A stretch of 18,079 nucleotides of DNA from Desulfobulbaceae bacterium (GTDB taxonomy: Bacteria > Desulfobacterota > Desulfobulbia > Desulfobulbales > SURF-16), in assembly GCA_023230525.1 (NCBI GenBank), contig JALNXE010000090.1, positions 1 through 18,079 of the forward strand. The letters run 5' to 3'. The position numbers and the translations under genes are program-made. The notes under the pieces are model-generated. The model saw only the letters and a list, made by a program, of their open reading frames with translations, was not told the origin of the DNA and searched no databases. Shown piece by piece: positions 7,038-14,844 of this stretch. The first letter of the stretch is position 1, and every line of letters starts with the position of its first letter.

Positions 7038-8321
7038 ATGAAAACCAGCAACAATCCTCTCTTCATTATCTGTCATGCCCTGATCCTGCTGGCCGTATTT
7101 TTTTTACCGGCCCGGCCTGTCTGCGCCGCCGACCTGTCGGAAATCAAAAAACTCGATAAAGAGGTGTACCAGCACAAGAAAAAAATGGAAAAGGTGCAGA
7201 GCGGCATCGCTTCCCATCAGGCAAAAGTTGCCGCAGCCAAGGAAAGAGAAACGCGGCTGCTGGACGAACTTGACAAGATCAATCAGCAGCTCAGCGCCGA
7301 AGGCGAAAAACTCCTTGCCCTGCAGGAGGAAATGGCCAGACAGAACGAAATGACCCTCGCCAAGCAAAAAGAAATGGAAAGGGTGGCACAGGAAAAGGAT
7401 ACGCTTGGGCTGCACATGGAAAACAGACTCCGCGCCTATTACCGGATGGGCGATATCGGCGTCATGAATGCCATCTTTTCATCATCTTCTCTGGCCGACC
7501 TATTGTCCTTCCGGGACGATTTTGTGCTGATGCTCAAGTATGACCAGCAGCTGATCAATGATTTCAAAAGTAAAATACATGAGCTGGAGGAGGCGAAAAA
7601 GGCCCATGAAGAGGAAAAAATCCGCCTTTCCCAGGCCGCCGCAGAGGTGGTGCGTCAGCAGGAAATACTCAGCCAGACCCAGCAGGAGCAACAGCAACTG
7701 CTTGAACGGGTGAAAACGGAAAGGCAACTCTACCAGCAGGCGCTCAAGGAACTGGAAGATGCGGCCCGACAGCTCACCGCAACCCTGACCGAGCTGGAAG
7801 AGAAGGCAACCGAGGCCAAGATTGAAAACGAACGGCAACTCCTCAGGGATTACCCGCTCAAACCCTTTAAAAAACGAAAACCGGCCTCCGCCCGCGGCTT
7901 TGCCAGTGAAAAGGGGAAGCTGCCCCTGCCTGTTGCCGGCGCCATCATGCAGCAATTCGGCACGCACACGGATGAAACCTCTGGGGTGAGCACCTTTGCC
8001 AATGGAATTAATATTGAATCTGCCCCGGGAAGTGATATTATAGCGGTTTATGCCGGCAAAGTCGTCTATGCCGGTACATTGCGCGGTTACGGCAATCTCA
8101 TTATACTGGACCACGGCAACCACTACTATTCACTGGTAAGCGGGGTGGGAGAAATTCTGCGGAAAGTCGGGGACATGGTAACACAGCATGAAAAAATAGG
8201 CGTTACCAGTCTCCACACCGGCCGGCTGCAGGAAGGTCTGCATTTCGAAATCCGGCATAATACCGAGGCACAGAACCCCCTTGAGTGGCTGGAATCATCG
8301 CAAGTGCCATCCAAAAAATGA
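7038..8321 (+). CDS. EnvC-like murein hydrolase activator (coiled coil plus degenerate LytM/M23 domain)
   Basis: The product is a 427-residue periplasmic protein with a signal peptide (cleavage after VCA, about residue 30), long coiled coils (about 33-130 and 165-268), and a C-terminal LytM/M23 fold (about 295-420). The LytM metal and catalytic residues are largely gone. The HxGxD motif reads ANGIN (321-325), the HxH motif reads GLH (400-402, only the last His kept), and the His expected in the YAH stretch is Gly369. The protein is therefore probably not a peptidase. It is expected to act as an adaptor that activates a septal N-acetylmuramoyl-L-alanine amidase when FtsEX hydrolyses ATP, as EnvC does in E. 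coli. Its place directly after ftsX supports this. Family is firm; the amidase partner is not in the window. Confidence 0.88.
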   Translation: MKTSNNPLFIICHALILLAVFFLPARPVCAADLSEIKKLDKEVYQHKKKMEKVQSGIASHQAKVAAAKERETRLLDELDKINQQLSAEGEKLLALQEEMARQNEMTLAKQKEMERVAQEKDTLGLHMENRLRAYYRMGDIGVMNAIFSSSSLADLLSFRDDFVLMLKYDQQLINDFKSKIHELEEAKKAHEEEKIRLSQAAAEVVRQQEILSQTQQEQQQLLERVKTERQLYQQALKELEDAARQLTATLTELEEKATEAKIENERQLLRDYPLKPFKKRKPASARGFASEKGKLPLPVAGAIMQQFGTHTDETSGVSTFANGINIESAPGSDIIAVYAGKVVYAGTLRGYGNLIILDHGNHYYSLVSGVGEILRKVGDMVTQHEKIGVTSLHTGRLQEGLHFEIRHNTEAQNPLEWLESSQVPSKK

Positions 8322-8348
8322 CAACACGCATCATTATTTTCACCATGT

Positions 8349-8383
8349 TTGACATTGTCTGAATGGTGTCAACGTGCTAAATT
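8349..8383 (+). promoter_or_regulatory. Candidate promoter with overlapping TTGACA/TGTCAA dyad, upstream of the S41 protease
   Basis: A possible promoter is TTGTCT (8355-8360), a 17-bp spacer and an extended -10 TGC-TAAATT (8375-8383). Across its -35 and spacer lies an inverted repeat, TTGACA (8349-8354) and TGTCAA (8367-8372), 12 bp apart, which could bind a dimeric regulator. It would let the protease gene be expressed separately from ftsEX. The arms are short, so chance is possible. Confidence 0.4.
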
Positions 8384-8445
8384 AGAGCATTGTGCCTGAC
8401 CCCGATGCTTCTATTAAAATTTTAATTTCCCATATCGGAAAACCC

Positions 8446-9831
8446 ATGAAAAAACACAGCCCAGTCGTCAAAAAGATCCTTGTCATCGTGCTCATCTGCC
8501 TCCCTGTTTTCACTCTCCTTTTCTGGGAGCGGAATTCCCGGGTGGAGGCAAAGACCGAGGACATTTACAAAAACCTCGAAACCTTCTCCAACGTCTTAAG
8601 TCTGGTGGAAAAAAATTATGTTGAAGAGATTGATCCCAACAAGGTTATGGAAGGAGCAATCAAAGGGATGCTCGCCAGCCTTGATCCCCACTCCTCCTAC
8701 ATGAAACCTGATGATTTCCAGGAACTGAAAATTGAAACCAAGGGCAGTTTTTCCGGGATCGGCATCGAAATAACCATGAAGGACGGGGTGCTCACCGTTG
8801 TCTCGCCCATAGAGGGAACTCCCGCCTTTGAAAAGGGCGTGCTGTCAGGGGATAAAATACTGAAAATCGACGGCGAATCCACCCAGGATCTGAGTCTGAT
8901 GGAGGCGGTAAAGAAACTTCGCGGTCCCCAGGGCTCGGAAGTGACCATCTCAATTTTCCGGGAAGGGATGACCGAACTCAAAGACATCACCATTGTCCGC
9001 AATGTCATTCCCCTTATCAGCGTCACCTCGAAAATGCTTGAACCCGGCTACGGTTATATCCGCATTCGCAGCTTCCAGTCCAATACCACCAAAGAGTTCA
9101 AGGATGCACTCGTTGCCGAGCAGAAGGAAAAACCGTTAAACGGTCTGATCATTGATCTGCGCAACAACCCCGGCGGACTTCTCGACCAGGCTGTCAAAAT
9201 TTCCGATATCTTTATAGACAGCGGCATGATCGTCTCCACCAAGGGCCGCCTCAAAGAGCAGAACATGGAATTCAAGGCCCATGACAACGGCGAAAAATAT
9301 ACCTTCCCCATCATTGTCCTGGTTAATGAAGGCAGCGCCAGCGCCTCGGAGATCGTCGCCGGCGCCATGCAGGATCATAAACGGGCGCTGATCCTCGGCG
9401 CCCAGACATTCGGCAAGGGATCTGTGCAGACCATCATCCCCATGGATAACGGGGCAGGACTGCGACTGACCACGGCTCGCTACTATACGCCCAATGACAG
9501 GTCAATCCAGGCCACCGGCATCACCCCGGACATTGTCGTTCCCACCGAAATCCCCGCCCAGCAGGACGGGAAGGACGTTAAAGACGGCAAGGACAAGAAA
9601 AAAATAAACTTCCTCCGGGAAAAAGACCTGAAACACCACATTACAAACGGCAATGGCAACGAGGAAACCATTCAGAAGGATGAGGAAGCCGCCCCGCCGC
9701 AGGTTGATACAGGCGCAACCCCGGAGGAACCGAAAAAGCCGGATGATATTGCCAGTGACAACCAGCTCAATCAGGCCCTGATACTGCTTAAGGGACTGGC
9801 GGTCTTCGGCAAGCTTGATATTGCCCGCTGA
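8446..9831 (+). CDS. CtpA/Prc-type S41 C-terminal processing protease
   Basis: This periplasmic serine protease of the C-terminal processing family has 461 residues. A signal anchor (about 9-27) is followed by a PDZ domain (about 98-185) and the S41 catalytic core (about 190-370). The nucleophile is Ser299 in GSASASEIVAGAMQD and the general base is Lys324 in TFGKGSVQT, 25 residues apart as in E. coli Prc. A charged, Lys/Asp/Glu/Pro-rich low-complexity tail (about 370-435) precedes a short hydrophobic end. The ATG at 8446 is chosen because it places MKKHSPVVKK directly before the signal anchor; the longer frame starts at GTG 8392. Position after the EnvC-like gene is common in Proteobacteria. 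Such proteases often trim cell-wall hydrolases or their regulators, but the substrate here is unknown. Confidence 0.92.
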   Translation: MKKHSPVVKKILVIVLICLPVFTLLFWERNSRVEAKTEDIYKNLETFSNVLSLVEKNYVEEIDPNKVMEGAIKGMLASLDPHSSYMKPDDFQELKIETKGSFSGIGIEITMKDGVLTVVSPIEGTPAFEKGVLSGDKILKIDGESTQDLSLMEAVKKLRGPQGSEVTISIFREGMTELKDITIVRNVIPLISVTSKMLEPGYGYIRIRSFQSNTTKEFKDALVAEQKEKPLNGLIIDLRNNPGGLLDQAVKISDIFIDSGMIVSTKGRLKEQNMEFKAHDNGEKYTFPIIVLVNEGSASASEIVAGAMQDHKRALILGAQTFGKGSVQTIIPMDNGAGLRLTTARYYTPNDRSIQATGITPDIVVPTEIPAQQDGKDVKDGKDKKKINFLREKDLKHHITNGNGNEETIQKDEEAAPPQVDTGATPEEPKKPDDIASDNQLNQALILLKGLAVFGKLDIAR

Positions 9832-9890
9832 TCATTCCGGCAAGGGCTGACAGTCCGTAACCGGGGCCTTTTGCTCAAGGCCAGGATGGC

Positions 9891-9936
9891 AAAAAAAATC
9901 GGGGGAAATCATCCAGATTTCCCCCGATTTTTTTTT
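9891..9936. terminator. Bidirectional intrinsic terminator
   Basis: Perfect 14-bp arms AATCGGGGGAAATC (9897-9910) and GATTTCCCCCGATT (9916-9929) close a 5-nt loop. The stem has an A-run on its left (9891-9898) and a T-run on its right (9928-9936). It therefore works on both strands and serves the convergent S41 protease and fumarase genes. The rest of the 9832-9978 gap shows nothing else. Confidence 0.93.
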
Positions 9937-9978
9937 GGCATGCCACGGAAACCAGACTGAAAGGGCCTTGCAGGCCGG

Positions 9979-10569
9979 TCAGCGGGACAAGTCCTTGGCT
10001 GTCTTGACCATCTCATAATAATCCCGGCCATGCACATCATTAATCACCACGGCCGGGAATCTTTCCACGGTGAACTTGAACAACGCCTCGGGCCCGGCAT
10101 CGGCAAAGGCCACAACCTCGGCGGCAACAATGCATTTTGACAACAGGGCGCCGGCACCGCCGAATGCAGCCAGATATACAGCCTTATGGCGCACCATGGC
10201 CTCCCGGACAGTCTGGGACCTGGAGCCCTTCCCCATGGTGGCCATCAGCCCCAGCGCAAGCAGCCGCGGGGTATAGACATCCATCCGGTAGCTTGTCGTC
10301 GGACCAGCGGCGCCAATGGCCTGGCCGGGGCGGGCAGGACTTGGCCCGACATAGTAAAGAAGCTGTCCGGCCAGATCAACAGGCAGGCCGGCACCCTCGT
10401 CAAGCAAGGCCATCATCCGCCGGTGGGTCTGATCCCGTCCGGTAAAAAGCGTCCCGGTAAGGCTGATCAGATCCCCGGCCTGCAGCGATTCCACCACTCC
10501 TGCGGCAAAGGGAATTTGCACTTCCCGCAGTTGATCCATGATGGCAGGGGTATTCCGCGTTCGAGACAT
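9979..10569 (-). CDS. Class I fumarate hydratase, beta subunit (C-terminal domain)
   Basis: This is the small subunit of the two-subunit Fe-S hydro-lyase that interconverts fumarate and malate in the cytoplasm. The 196-residue protein shows family motifs GRDQTHRR (44-51), AAGPTTSYRMD (87-97), MGKGSR (112-117) and LAAFGGAGALL (133-143). The ATG at 10569 is preferred over the longer frame (10605). It overlaps the alpha stop as TGATG and has a Shine-Dalgarno, AAGGAG, about 11 nt upstream, a standard translationally coupled arrangement. L(+)-tartrate dehydratase shares the fold and subunit split and cannot be excluded by sequence alone; fumarase is the more likely activity for a housekeeping locus. 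The gene ends the minus-strand cluster at the bidirectional terminator. Confidence 0.88.
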   Translation of the reverse strand: MSRTRNTPAIMDQLREVQIPFAAGVVESLQAGDLISLTGTLFTGRDQTHRRMMALLDEGAGLPVDLAGQLLYYVGPSPARPGQAIGAAGPTTSYRMDVYTPRLLALGLMATMGKGSRSQTVREAMVRHKAVYLAAFGGAGALLSKCIVAAEVVAFADAGPEALFKFTVERFPAVVINDVHGRDYYEMVKTAKDLSR

Positions 10570-11405
10570 CAGAGCACGATCTCCTTGTGGCGATGGGCAT
10601 GGCACTGAATATTGACCGCCACCGGTAAACTGGCGATGTGGGAAGGAAACAGGTCAATATGCACGGCAAGGGCGGTATTGTTGCCGCCCAGTCCCTGTAC
10701 CCCCTGGCCTTGGTCGTTGATTCTCGTTAAAATCTCCTCCTCCAGGGCGGCGACATCCGGCCGGGGATGAGGCATGCCCAGAGGCCGGAGAAGGGCTTTT
10801 TTCGCCAGCAGGGCAGCCTTTTCAAAGGTTCCCCCCATGCCGACGCCGACCAGCAGGGGCGGGCAGGGATTGGGCCCGGCATTGACCACCTGGCGGACGA
10901 CGAAATCCTTCATGCCGCTGATCCCCGCAGATGGGGCCAGCATGGTGAGGCCGCTCATATTTTCACTGCCGCAGCCCTTGGGCAGCACGCTGATCTTGAG
11001 CTGCTCACCCGGCACCAGCTCGATATGAATGACCGCCGGGGTATTGGTACCGGTATTCACCCGGGTGATGGGGTCACACACCGATTTCCGCAGATAGCCC
11101 TCCTGATAACCGGCCTGGATCCCCAACTGGACAGCCGCGCCGAGATCACCGTTGACATGCACGTCCTGTCCCAGCTCAATAAAAACGACAGCCACCCCGG
11201 TATCCTGGCAGACAGGGATCCTTTCCCGGTCGGCAATATCGGCATTAACCAGCAGCAGGTCAAGAATATTTCTGGCCAAAGGTGAACTCTCCCGCTCCCT
11301 GGCCTGCGCCAAGCCGTCAAGGATATCGGGCTCGAGGCGGATACCTGCCTCCATGGTAATCTTTTTTACTGCCCCGGTGACCAGCGCAGCCGCAATTTCA
11401 CGCAT
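10569..11405 (-). CDS. Class I fumarate hydratase, alpha subunit (N-terminal, Fe-S domain)
   Basis: This is the large subunit of the two-subunit fumarase. It carries the oxygen-sensitive [4Fe-4S] cluster whose free iron activates substrate. The three cluster cysteines are visible as C66 (PVCQDTG), C145 (KGCGSEN) and C181 (GPNPCPP). The chain also has TNTPAVIH and GVGMGGTFEKA motifs. It is 278 residues from the ATG at 11405, which has AGGA about 8 nt upstream and gives the normal MREI start. The longer frame, back to 11480, would overlap the PilZ gene end and adds a non-conserved stretch. It is followed directly by the beta subunit with a one-base overlap. Use of an Fe-S fumarase fits an anaerobe. 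Confidence 0.9.
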   Translation of the reverse strand: MREIAAALVTGAVKKITMEAGIRLEPDILDGLAQARERESSPLARNILDLLLVNADIADRERIPVCQDTGVAVVFIELGQDVHVNGDLGAAVQLGIQAGYQEGYLRKSVCDPITRVNTGTNTPAVIHIELVPGEQLKISVLPKGCGSENMSGLTMLAPSAGISGMKDFVVRQVVNAGPNPCPPLLVGVGMGGTFEKAALLAKKALLRPLGMPHPRPDVAALEEEILTRINDQGQGVQGLGGNNTALAVHIDLFPSHIASLPVAVNIQCHAHRHKEIVL

Positions 11406-11476
11406 AGTAATTCCTGTAACTGATTTCCCTGCTGATGGTGTGATAGGTTGCTGAAAATGCCGCGCCGGATGGTGCG

Positions 11477-12076
11477 TCAATCTTTCAGTCTGCGGTTGCG
11501 CAGCGCCAGACTCTGCTGTTTGAAGTTATACTGGATCAGCTTTTCCTGATCATCCTCCATGATAAGGATGAACTCTGCCCCCACCTTGTAGAAAATTTCC
11601 CCTTCCTTCGGCGGCAGAGGGCTGCATGTAATAACCTTGCCGAAGCAATACACATAAGTATAGGAGGGCAGCAGGGCGATATGGAATTCAAGGATATCAT
11701 CCACGGCAACCCGGCGCTCAGTATTAAATGACAGCCCCCGGCCGCTCAGGTTCAGATCACACAGTAAAAGCTCGTCAAAAATCGTTTTACCGGCAGTGGT
11801 TTTTTTGAGAATAACATTGATTTTTGCATCAAGGTGGGCAAGAAAATCCCCCAGATCCGCATCCCGCTCCTTGATGCGGGTCAGAGCGCTTTGGGCGCCG
11901 ATGAACATCTGAATATCCGCAAGCCACTCCTGATTATAAGGAGGAATGCCCGCCTCGAAGTCCTTGAGGATCGCCGCGAACCTGTCCCGGGAAACAGGCT
12001 GAAAATAAAAGAGATTGCGGCCGGTTACCCGCACAGCCTGCCGCCTGTCATGATCCTCGAAATTATTATCTGCCAT
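11477..12076 (-). CDS. PilZ-domain protein with a long insert between the two c-di-GMP motifs
   Basis: This is a probable cyclic di-GMP receptor of 199 residues. The RxxxR motif is near the N-terminus (R12-Q-A-V-R16 in DHDRRQAVR). The (D/N)xSxxG motif is N109-L-S111-G-R-G114. The C-terminal part (about 105-195) looks like a PilZ barrel and ends in DQEKLIQYNFKQQ, the usual helix after the barrel. About 95 residues separate the motifs, instead of the usual 25-30, and this stretch (about 25-100) looks helical. The ATG has AGGAAC about 8 nt upstream. It lies between panB and the fumarase genes, and the output is unknown. Given the flagellar genes nearby, motility control is one possibility but is not shown by the sequence. 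Confidence 0.78.
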   Translation of the reverse strand: MADNNFEDHDRRQAVRVTGRNLFYFQPVSRDRFAAILKDFEAGIPPYNQEWLADIQMFIGAQSALTRIKERDADLGDFLAHLDAKINVILKKTTAGKTIFDELLLCDLNLSGRGLSFNTERRVAVDDILEFHIALLPSYTYVYCFGKVITCSPLPPKEGEIFYKVGAEFILIMEDDQEKLIQYNFKQQSLALRNRRLKD

Positions 12077-12145
12077 TTTCTGTTCCTAAGGTTCAGGTGT
12101 TCCTTGATTGATCTGTTCCTGATCCAACCCAATGCCGTTCAACAC

Positions 12146-12165
12146 GGCCTGGGGATTCCCCGGCC
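12146..12165. other. GC-rich hairpin between panB and the PilZ gene
   Basis: GGGG (12151-12154) pairs with CCCC (12158-12161) around the loop ATT, extended by GGCC (12146-12149) with GGCC (12162-12165) and one bulged T. No T-run follows on either strand, so it is not a clear intrinsic terminator. The remaining 12077-12244 gap is GC-rich on the panB side and shows no convincing gene. Confidence 0.45.
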
Positions 12166-12244
12166 CCTGCCCGGCCGTTTGCTTCCACCGCGCGCGCCGG
12201 TCGGACCAATAACTGCGGCCCAATCCATATCCTCGCGCGTCCGC

Positions 12245-13078
12245 TCATCCCTCTTCGGTAAAAAGCTTGTCCACCTCAAGCTGCATGGTAAAACTATGTT
12301 TGGCATCGGGATAGCTGCCGGCTCTCACCTCATCCCGGAAGGCGGACACGGCATCCTTGATCTGCGGGGCCAGGTTGGCATAACCCTTGACAAAGCTCGG
12401 CACAAATTTATCAAACATACCGAGCAGATCATGGGTTACCAGCACCTGGCCGTCACAACCGGCCCCGGCGCCGATGCCGATGGTGGGGATTGACACGCTT
12501 TCCGTGATCACTTTGGCCAGCCGGTCGGGGATGCATTCCATGACAATGGCGAATGCGCCGGCCTCTTCCAGTGCCCTGGCCTCGGCCAGGAGCCTGCGGG
12601 CCGAGTCCGCATCCTTGCCCTGCACCTTGTAGCCGCCAAGATTGGCGGCGGTCTGCGGCGTCAGCCCGATATGGCCCATCACCGCCATGCCGGCGGCAAC
12701 TATGGCCTGCACGGCACCGCACACCTCCTTTCCTCCCTCAAGCTTGACCGCGTCGCTGCCGGCCTCCTTATAGAAACGGCCGGCATTTCTCACGGCATCC
12801 TCGACACTGATCTGATAGGAGAGAAAGGGCATGTCAGCGACCACAAAGGCAGAGGAGCCGCGGCGGACGGCCCGGGCATGATGGAGCATCTCCTCCATGG
12901 TGACCGGCACGGTGGATTCATAACCCAAGAGCACATTGCCCAGCGAATCGCCCACCAGGAGCATATCAATGCCGGCGGCATCGAGCAGACGGGCAAAACT
13001 GGCATCATAGGCGGTGAGCACGGTCAGCTTTTCCCCGCCCTTCCTTTTGATGATATCCGGGATGGTTAATTTCTTCAT
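12245..13078 (-). CDS. panB: 3-methyl-2-oxobutanoate hydroxymethyltransferase (PanB)
   Basis: PanB transfers a hydroxymethyl group from 5,10-methylene-tetrahydrofolate to alpha-ketoisovalerate, giving ketopantoate, the first committed step to pantothenate and coenzyme A. The 277-residue chain has the metal ligands D44 (VGDSLG), D82 (VADMPF) and E114 (KLEGG). The catalytic acid is E181 (VMECIP), and other family blocks are GHIGLTPQ and TIGIGAG. Length and start match the family. The ATG has AAGGA about 14 nt upstream, a long spacing. No panC follows; the next gene downstream encodes a PilZ protein. The gene probably has its own promoter in the 111-bp gap after ruvB. Confidence 0.96.
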   Translation of the reverse strand: MKKLTIPDIIKRKGGEKLTVLTAYDASFARLLDAAGIDMLLVGDSLGNVLLGYESTVPVTMEEMLHHARAVRRGSSAFVVADMPFLSYQISVEDAVRNAGRFYKEAGSDAVKLEGGKEVCGAVQAIVAAGMAVMGHIGLTPQTAANLGGYKVQGKDADSARRLLAEARALEEAGAFAIVMECIPDRLAKVITESVSIPTIGIGAGAGCDGQVLVTHDLLGMFDKFVPSFVKGYANLAPQIKDAVSAFRDEVRAGSYPDAKHSFTMQLEVDKLFTEEG

Positions 13079-13124
13079 GGGTCATCGTTATCCTTAGAGT
13101 AACTGAAGGGAAACACTAAGTTTT

Positions 13125-13153
13125 ATATTAGCGCAACGTTAACGGGACAACAA
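13125..13153 (-). promoter_or_regulatory. Candidate sigma-70 promoter for panB
   Basis: On the minus strand a -35 TTGTTG (13153-13148), a 17-bp spacer and a -10 TAATAT (13130-13125) sit about 50 bp before the panB ATG. The hexamers match the consensus only partly (3/6 and 4/6). A weak terminator lies just upstream, after ruvB. Confidence 0.4.
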
Positions 13154-13192
13154 AGAAAAATAATAAAAAGTTTTAGCCGGCTGCCCAGGCTA
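13154..13192 (-). terminator. Weak possible terminator after ruvB
   Basis: On the minus strand TAGCC (13192-13188, containing the ruvB stop codon TAG) can pair with GGCTA (13178-13174), followed by a T-rich stretch (13170-13154). The stem is only 5 bp and the T-run is interrupted, so partial readthrough into panB is likely. Confidence 0.35.
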
Positions 13193-14239
13193 CTTCAAGG
13201 AACCGGTGAACTCGCTGATATCTCTCTGCCGGCAAAACTCTCTTGTCCGGCCGAAATGTTCATAGGCCGCCAGGGTGGCCATCCTGCCCCGGGGGGTGCG
13301 CATCAGAAAACCTGACTGGATCAAAAAAGGTTCATAGACATCTTCCAGGGTGTTCTTTTCCTCACAGACCGCGGTGGCCATGGTATCAAGGCCAACCGGA
13401 CCGCCCTGGAACTTGTCGATCATGGTCAGCAGAATCCGCCGGTCCATTTCATCAAGCCCCTCTTTGTCCACGGAGAGCATGGTCAAGGCGGCATCGGCGA
13501 CTTCGACAGTGATATGGCCATCCGCCTTTACCTGGGCAAAGTCGCGCACCCTCTTCAGCAGACGGTTGGCAATGCGGGGCGTGCCCCGCGACCGCCGCCC
13601 CATTTCCAACGCACCCGCCTCATCAATGGGGATGCCGAGCAGGGCGGCGGACCTCTTGATGATGGCCACAAGCTCTTCAGGTGAGTAAAAATCAAGACGA
13701 AGAACCACCCCGAAACGATCACGCAAGGGCGGAGTCAGCAGACCGGTTCTGGTGGTGGCCCCGACCAGGGTGAAAGGAGGGAGATCCATTTTGACCGTTT
13801 TTGCCCCCGGCCCCTGGCCGATGAGCAGATCAAGCTGAAAATCCTCCATGGCCGGATAAAGAATCTCCTCGACCACATGATTCAAGCGATGAATCTCATC
13901 GATAAAAAGGACATCCCCCTCATGCAGACTGGTGAGAATGGCGGCCAGATCACCCGGCCTTTCAATCACCGGACCGGAAGTCACCTTGATATTAGCCCCC
14001 ATCTCATTGGCGATGATATAGGCCAGGGTGGTCTTGCCAAGACCGGGAAACCCGTGAAAAAGAACATGATCCAGGGCCTCGCCGCGGCCCTGCGCCGCCC
14101 GGAGACTGATCTCCAGGTTTGCCTTGACCTGTTCCTGGCCGATGTACTGGGCCAATCTTTTGGGACGGAGGCCTCTCTCCTCCAATTCTTCCTGGGGGGC
14201 GACGGTTCCGGTACTGACAATTCTTTCCTCGTAATTCAC
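13190..14239 (-). CDS. ruvB: Holliday junction branch-migration helicase RuvB
   Basis: RuvB is the AAA+ motor of the RuvABC resolvasome. It forms hexamers on DNA that pull the arms of a Holliday junction held by RuvA. The 349-residue protein has Walker A GFPGLGKT (63-70; the usual second residue is Pro, here Phe), Walker B LFIDE (D114/E115), sensor 1 GATTRTG, arginine finger LRDRFG, sensor 2 GTPRIANRLLKRVRDFA and a C-terminal winged helix ending in FLMRTPRGRMAT. The start is GTG at 14239, which overlaps the ruvA stop as GTGA, so the two are translationally coupled. It is last in the yebC-ruvC-ruvA-ruvB run. Confidence 0.97.
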   Translation of the reverse strand: MNYEERIVSTGTVAPQEELEERGLRPKRLAQYIGQEQVKANLEISLRAAQGRGEALDHVLFHGFPGLGKTTLAYIIANEMGANIKVTSGPVIERPGDLAAILTSLHEGDVLFIDEIHRLNHVVEEILYPAMEDFQLDLLIGQGPGAKTVKMDLPPFTLVGATTRTGLLTPPLRDRFGVVLRLDFYSPEELVAIIKRSAALLGIPIDEAGALEMGRRSRGTPRIANRLLKRVRDFAQVKADGHITVEVADAALTMLSVDKEGLDEMDRRILLTMIDKFQGGPVGLDTMATAVCEEKNTLEDVYEPFLIQSGFLMRTPRGRMATLAAYEHFGRTREFCRQRDISEFTGSLK

Positions 14240-14844
14240 GCCAGCAACCTCAGCGCCTGTCTGACAATTTTTTCCAGGGTAAGGGCAACGGGATCATCTG
14301 CGTCTGCCACCACCATGCGCACTGCATCCTCAGCGTTATTTTGGGGATAGCCGAGATTCACCAGGGCGGAAACCGTGTCAAGCCAGAGTTCATCCTGCCG
14401 GGTTGCCACCGCCCCACGACGGGGCTCCGGAAAGTCGGGCACCCACTGCACCTTGTCCTTCAGCTCCAGACAAAGACGTTCCGCTGTTTTTTTCCCAACC
14501 CCCGACAGCTGGACAAGCCGGGCAATGGATTCATTGCGGATGGCTGCCGCAAGTTCAGCCGTGGAGATGCCGGAAAGGATGGTCAGGGCCAGCCTGGGGC
14601 CTATGCCGGAAACGCTGATCAACAGATGAAAAATCGCCTTTTCCGCTTCATCGGCAAAACCATAGAGCAGCAAGGCATCTTCCCGCACATGGGTGTAAAC
14701 GTGGACCAGTACCTGATGGCCGGTTTCCGGCAGGGCGTTGAGGCAACCGGCGGTGGCAAAGACCTCGTAGCCAACCCCGCCGGCCATGACAACCAGTCTG
14801 TCATCCGACTTAAAAAAAAGCTCGCCCCTGATACAGGCAATCAT
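14236..14844 (-). CDS. ruvA: Holliday junction DNA-binding protein RuvA
   Basis: RuvA binds the four-way junction as a tetramer and loads RuvB. From the ATG at 14844 the protein is 202 residues (E. coli 203) and begins MIACIRGELFF, the standard N-terminus. Domain I is an OB fold (1 to about 64). Domain II has two helix-hairpin-helix motifs (about 72-130), with SGIGPRLALTIL and SGVGKKTAERL. Domain III (about 150-202) contacts RuvB. The start overlaps the ruvC stop as ATGA and has AGGAC upstream. The longer frame, to 14895, only adds a non-conserved stretch inside ruvC. Confidence 0.96.
   Translation of the reverse strand: MIACIRGELFFKSDDRLVVMAGGVGYEVFATAGCLNALPETGHQVLVHVYTHVREDALLLYGFADEAEKAIFHLLISVSGIGPRLALTILSGISTAELAAAIRNESIARLVQLSGVGKKTAERLCLELKDKVQWVPDFPEPRRGAVATRQDELWLDTVSALVNLGYPQNNAEDAVRMVVADADDPVALTLEKIVRQALRLLA

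Noticed and set aside
12139..12228. 29-residue Gly/Arg-rich frame (minus strand) in the panB-PilZ gap, preceded by GAGG.
   Set aside because: The spacing from GAGG to ATG is only about 2 nt, the composition simply reflects GC-rich DNA, and no coupling to a neighbour is seen.
13252..14239. RuvB Walker A reads GFPGLGKT rather than GPPGLGKT; considered as a sign of lost function.
   Set aside because: The lysine, threonine and glycines that bind ATP are intact and the altered residue is a variable position of the P-loop; all other RuvB motifs are normal.
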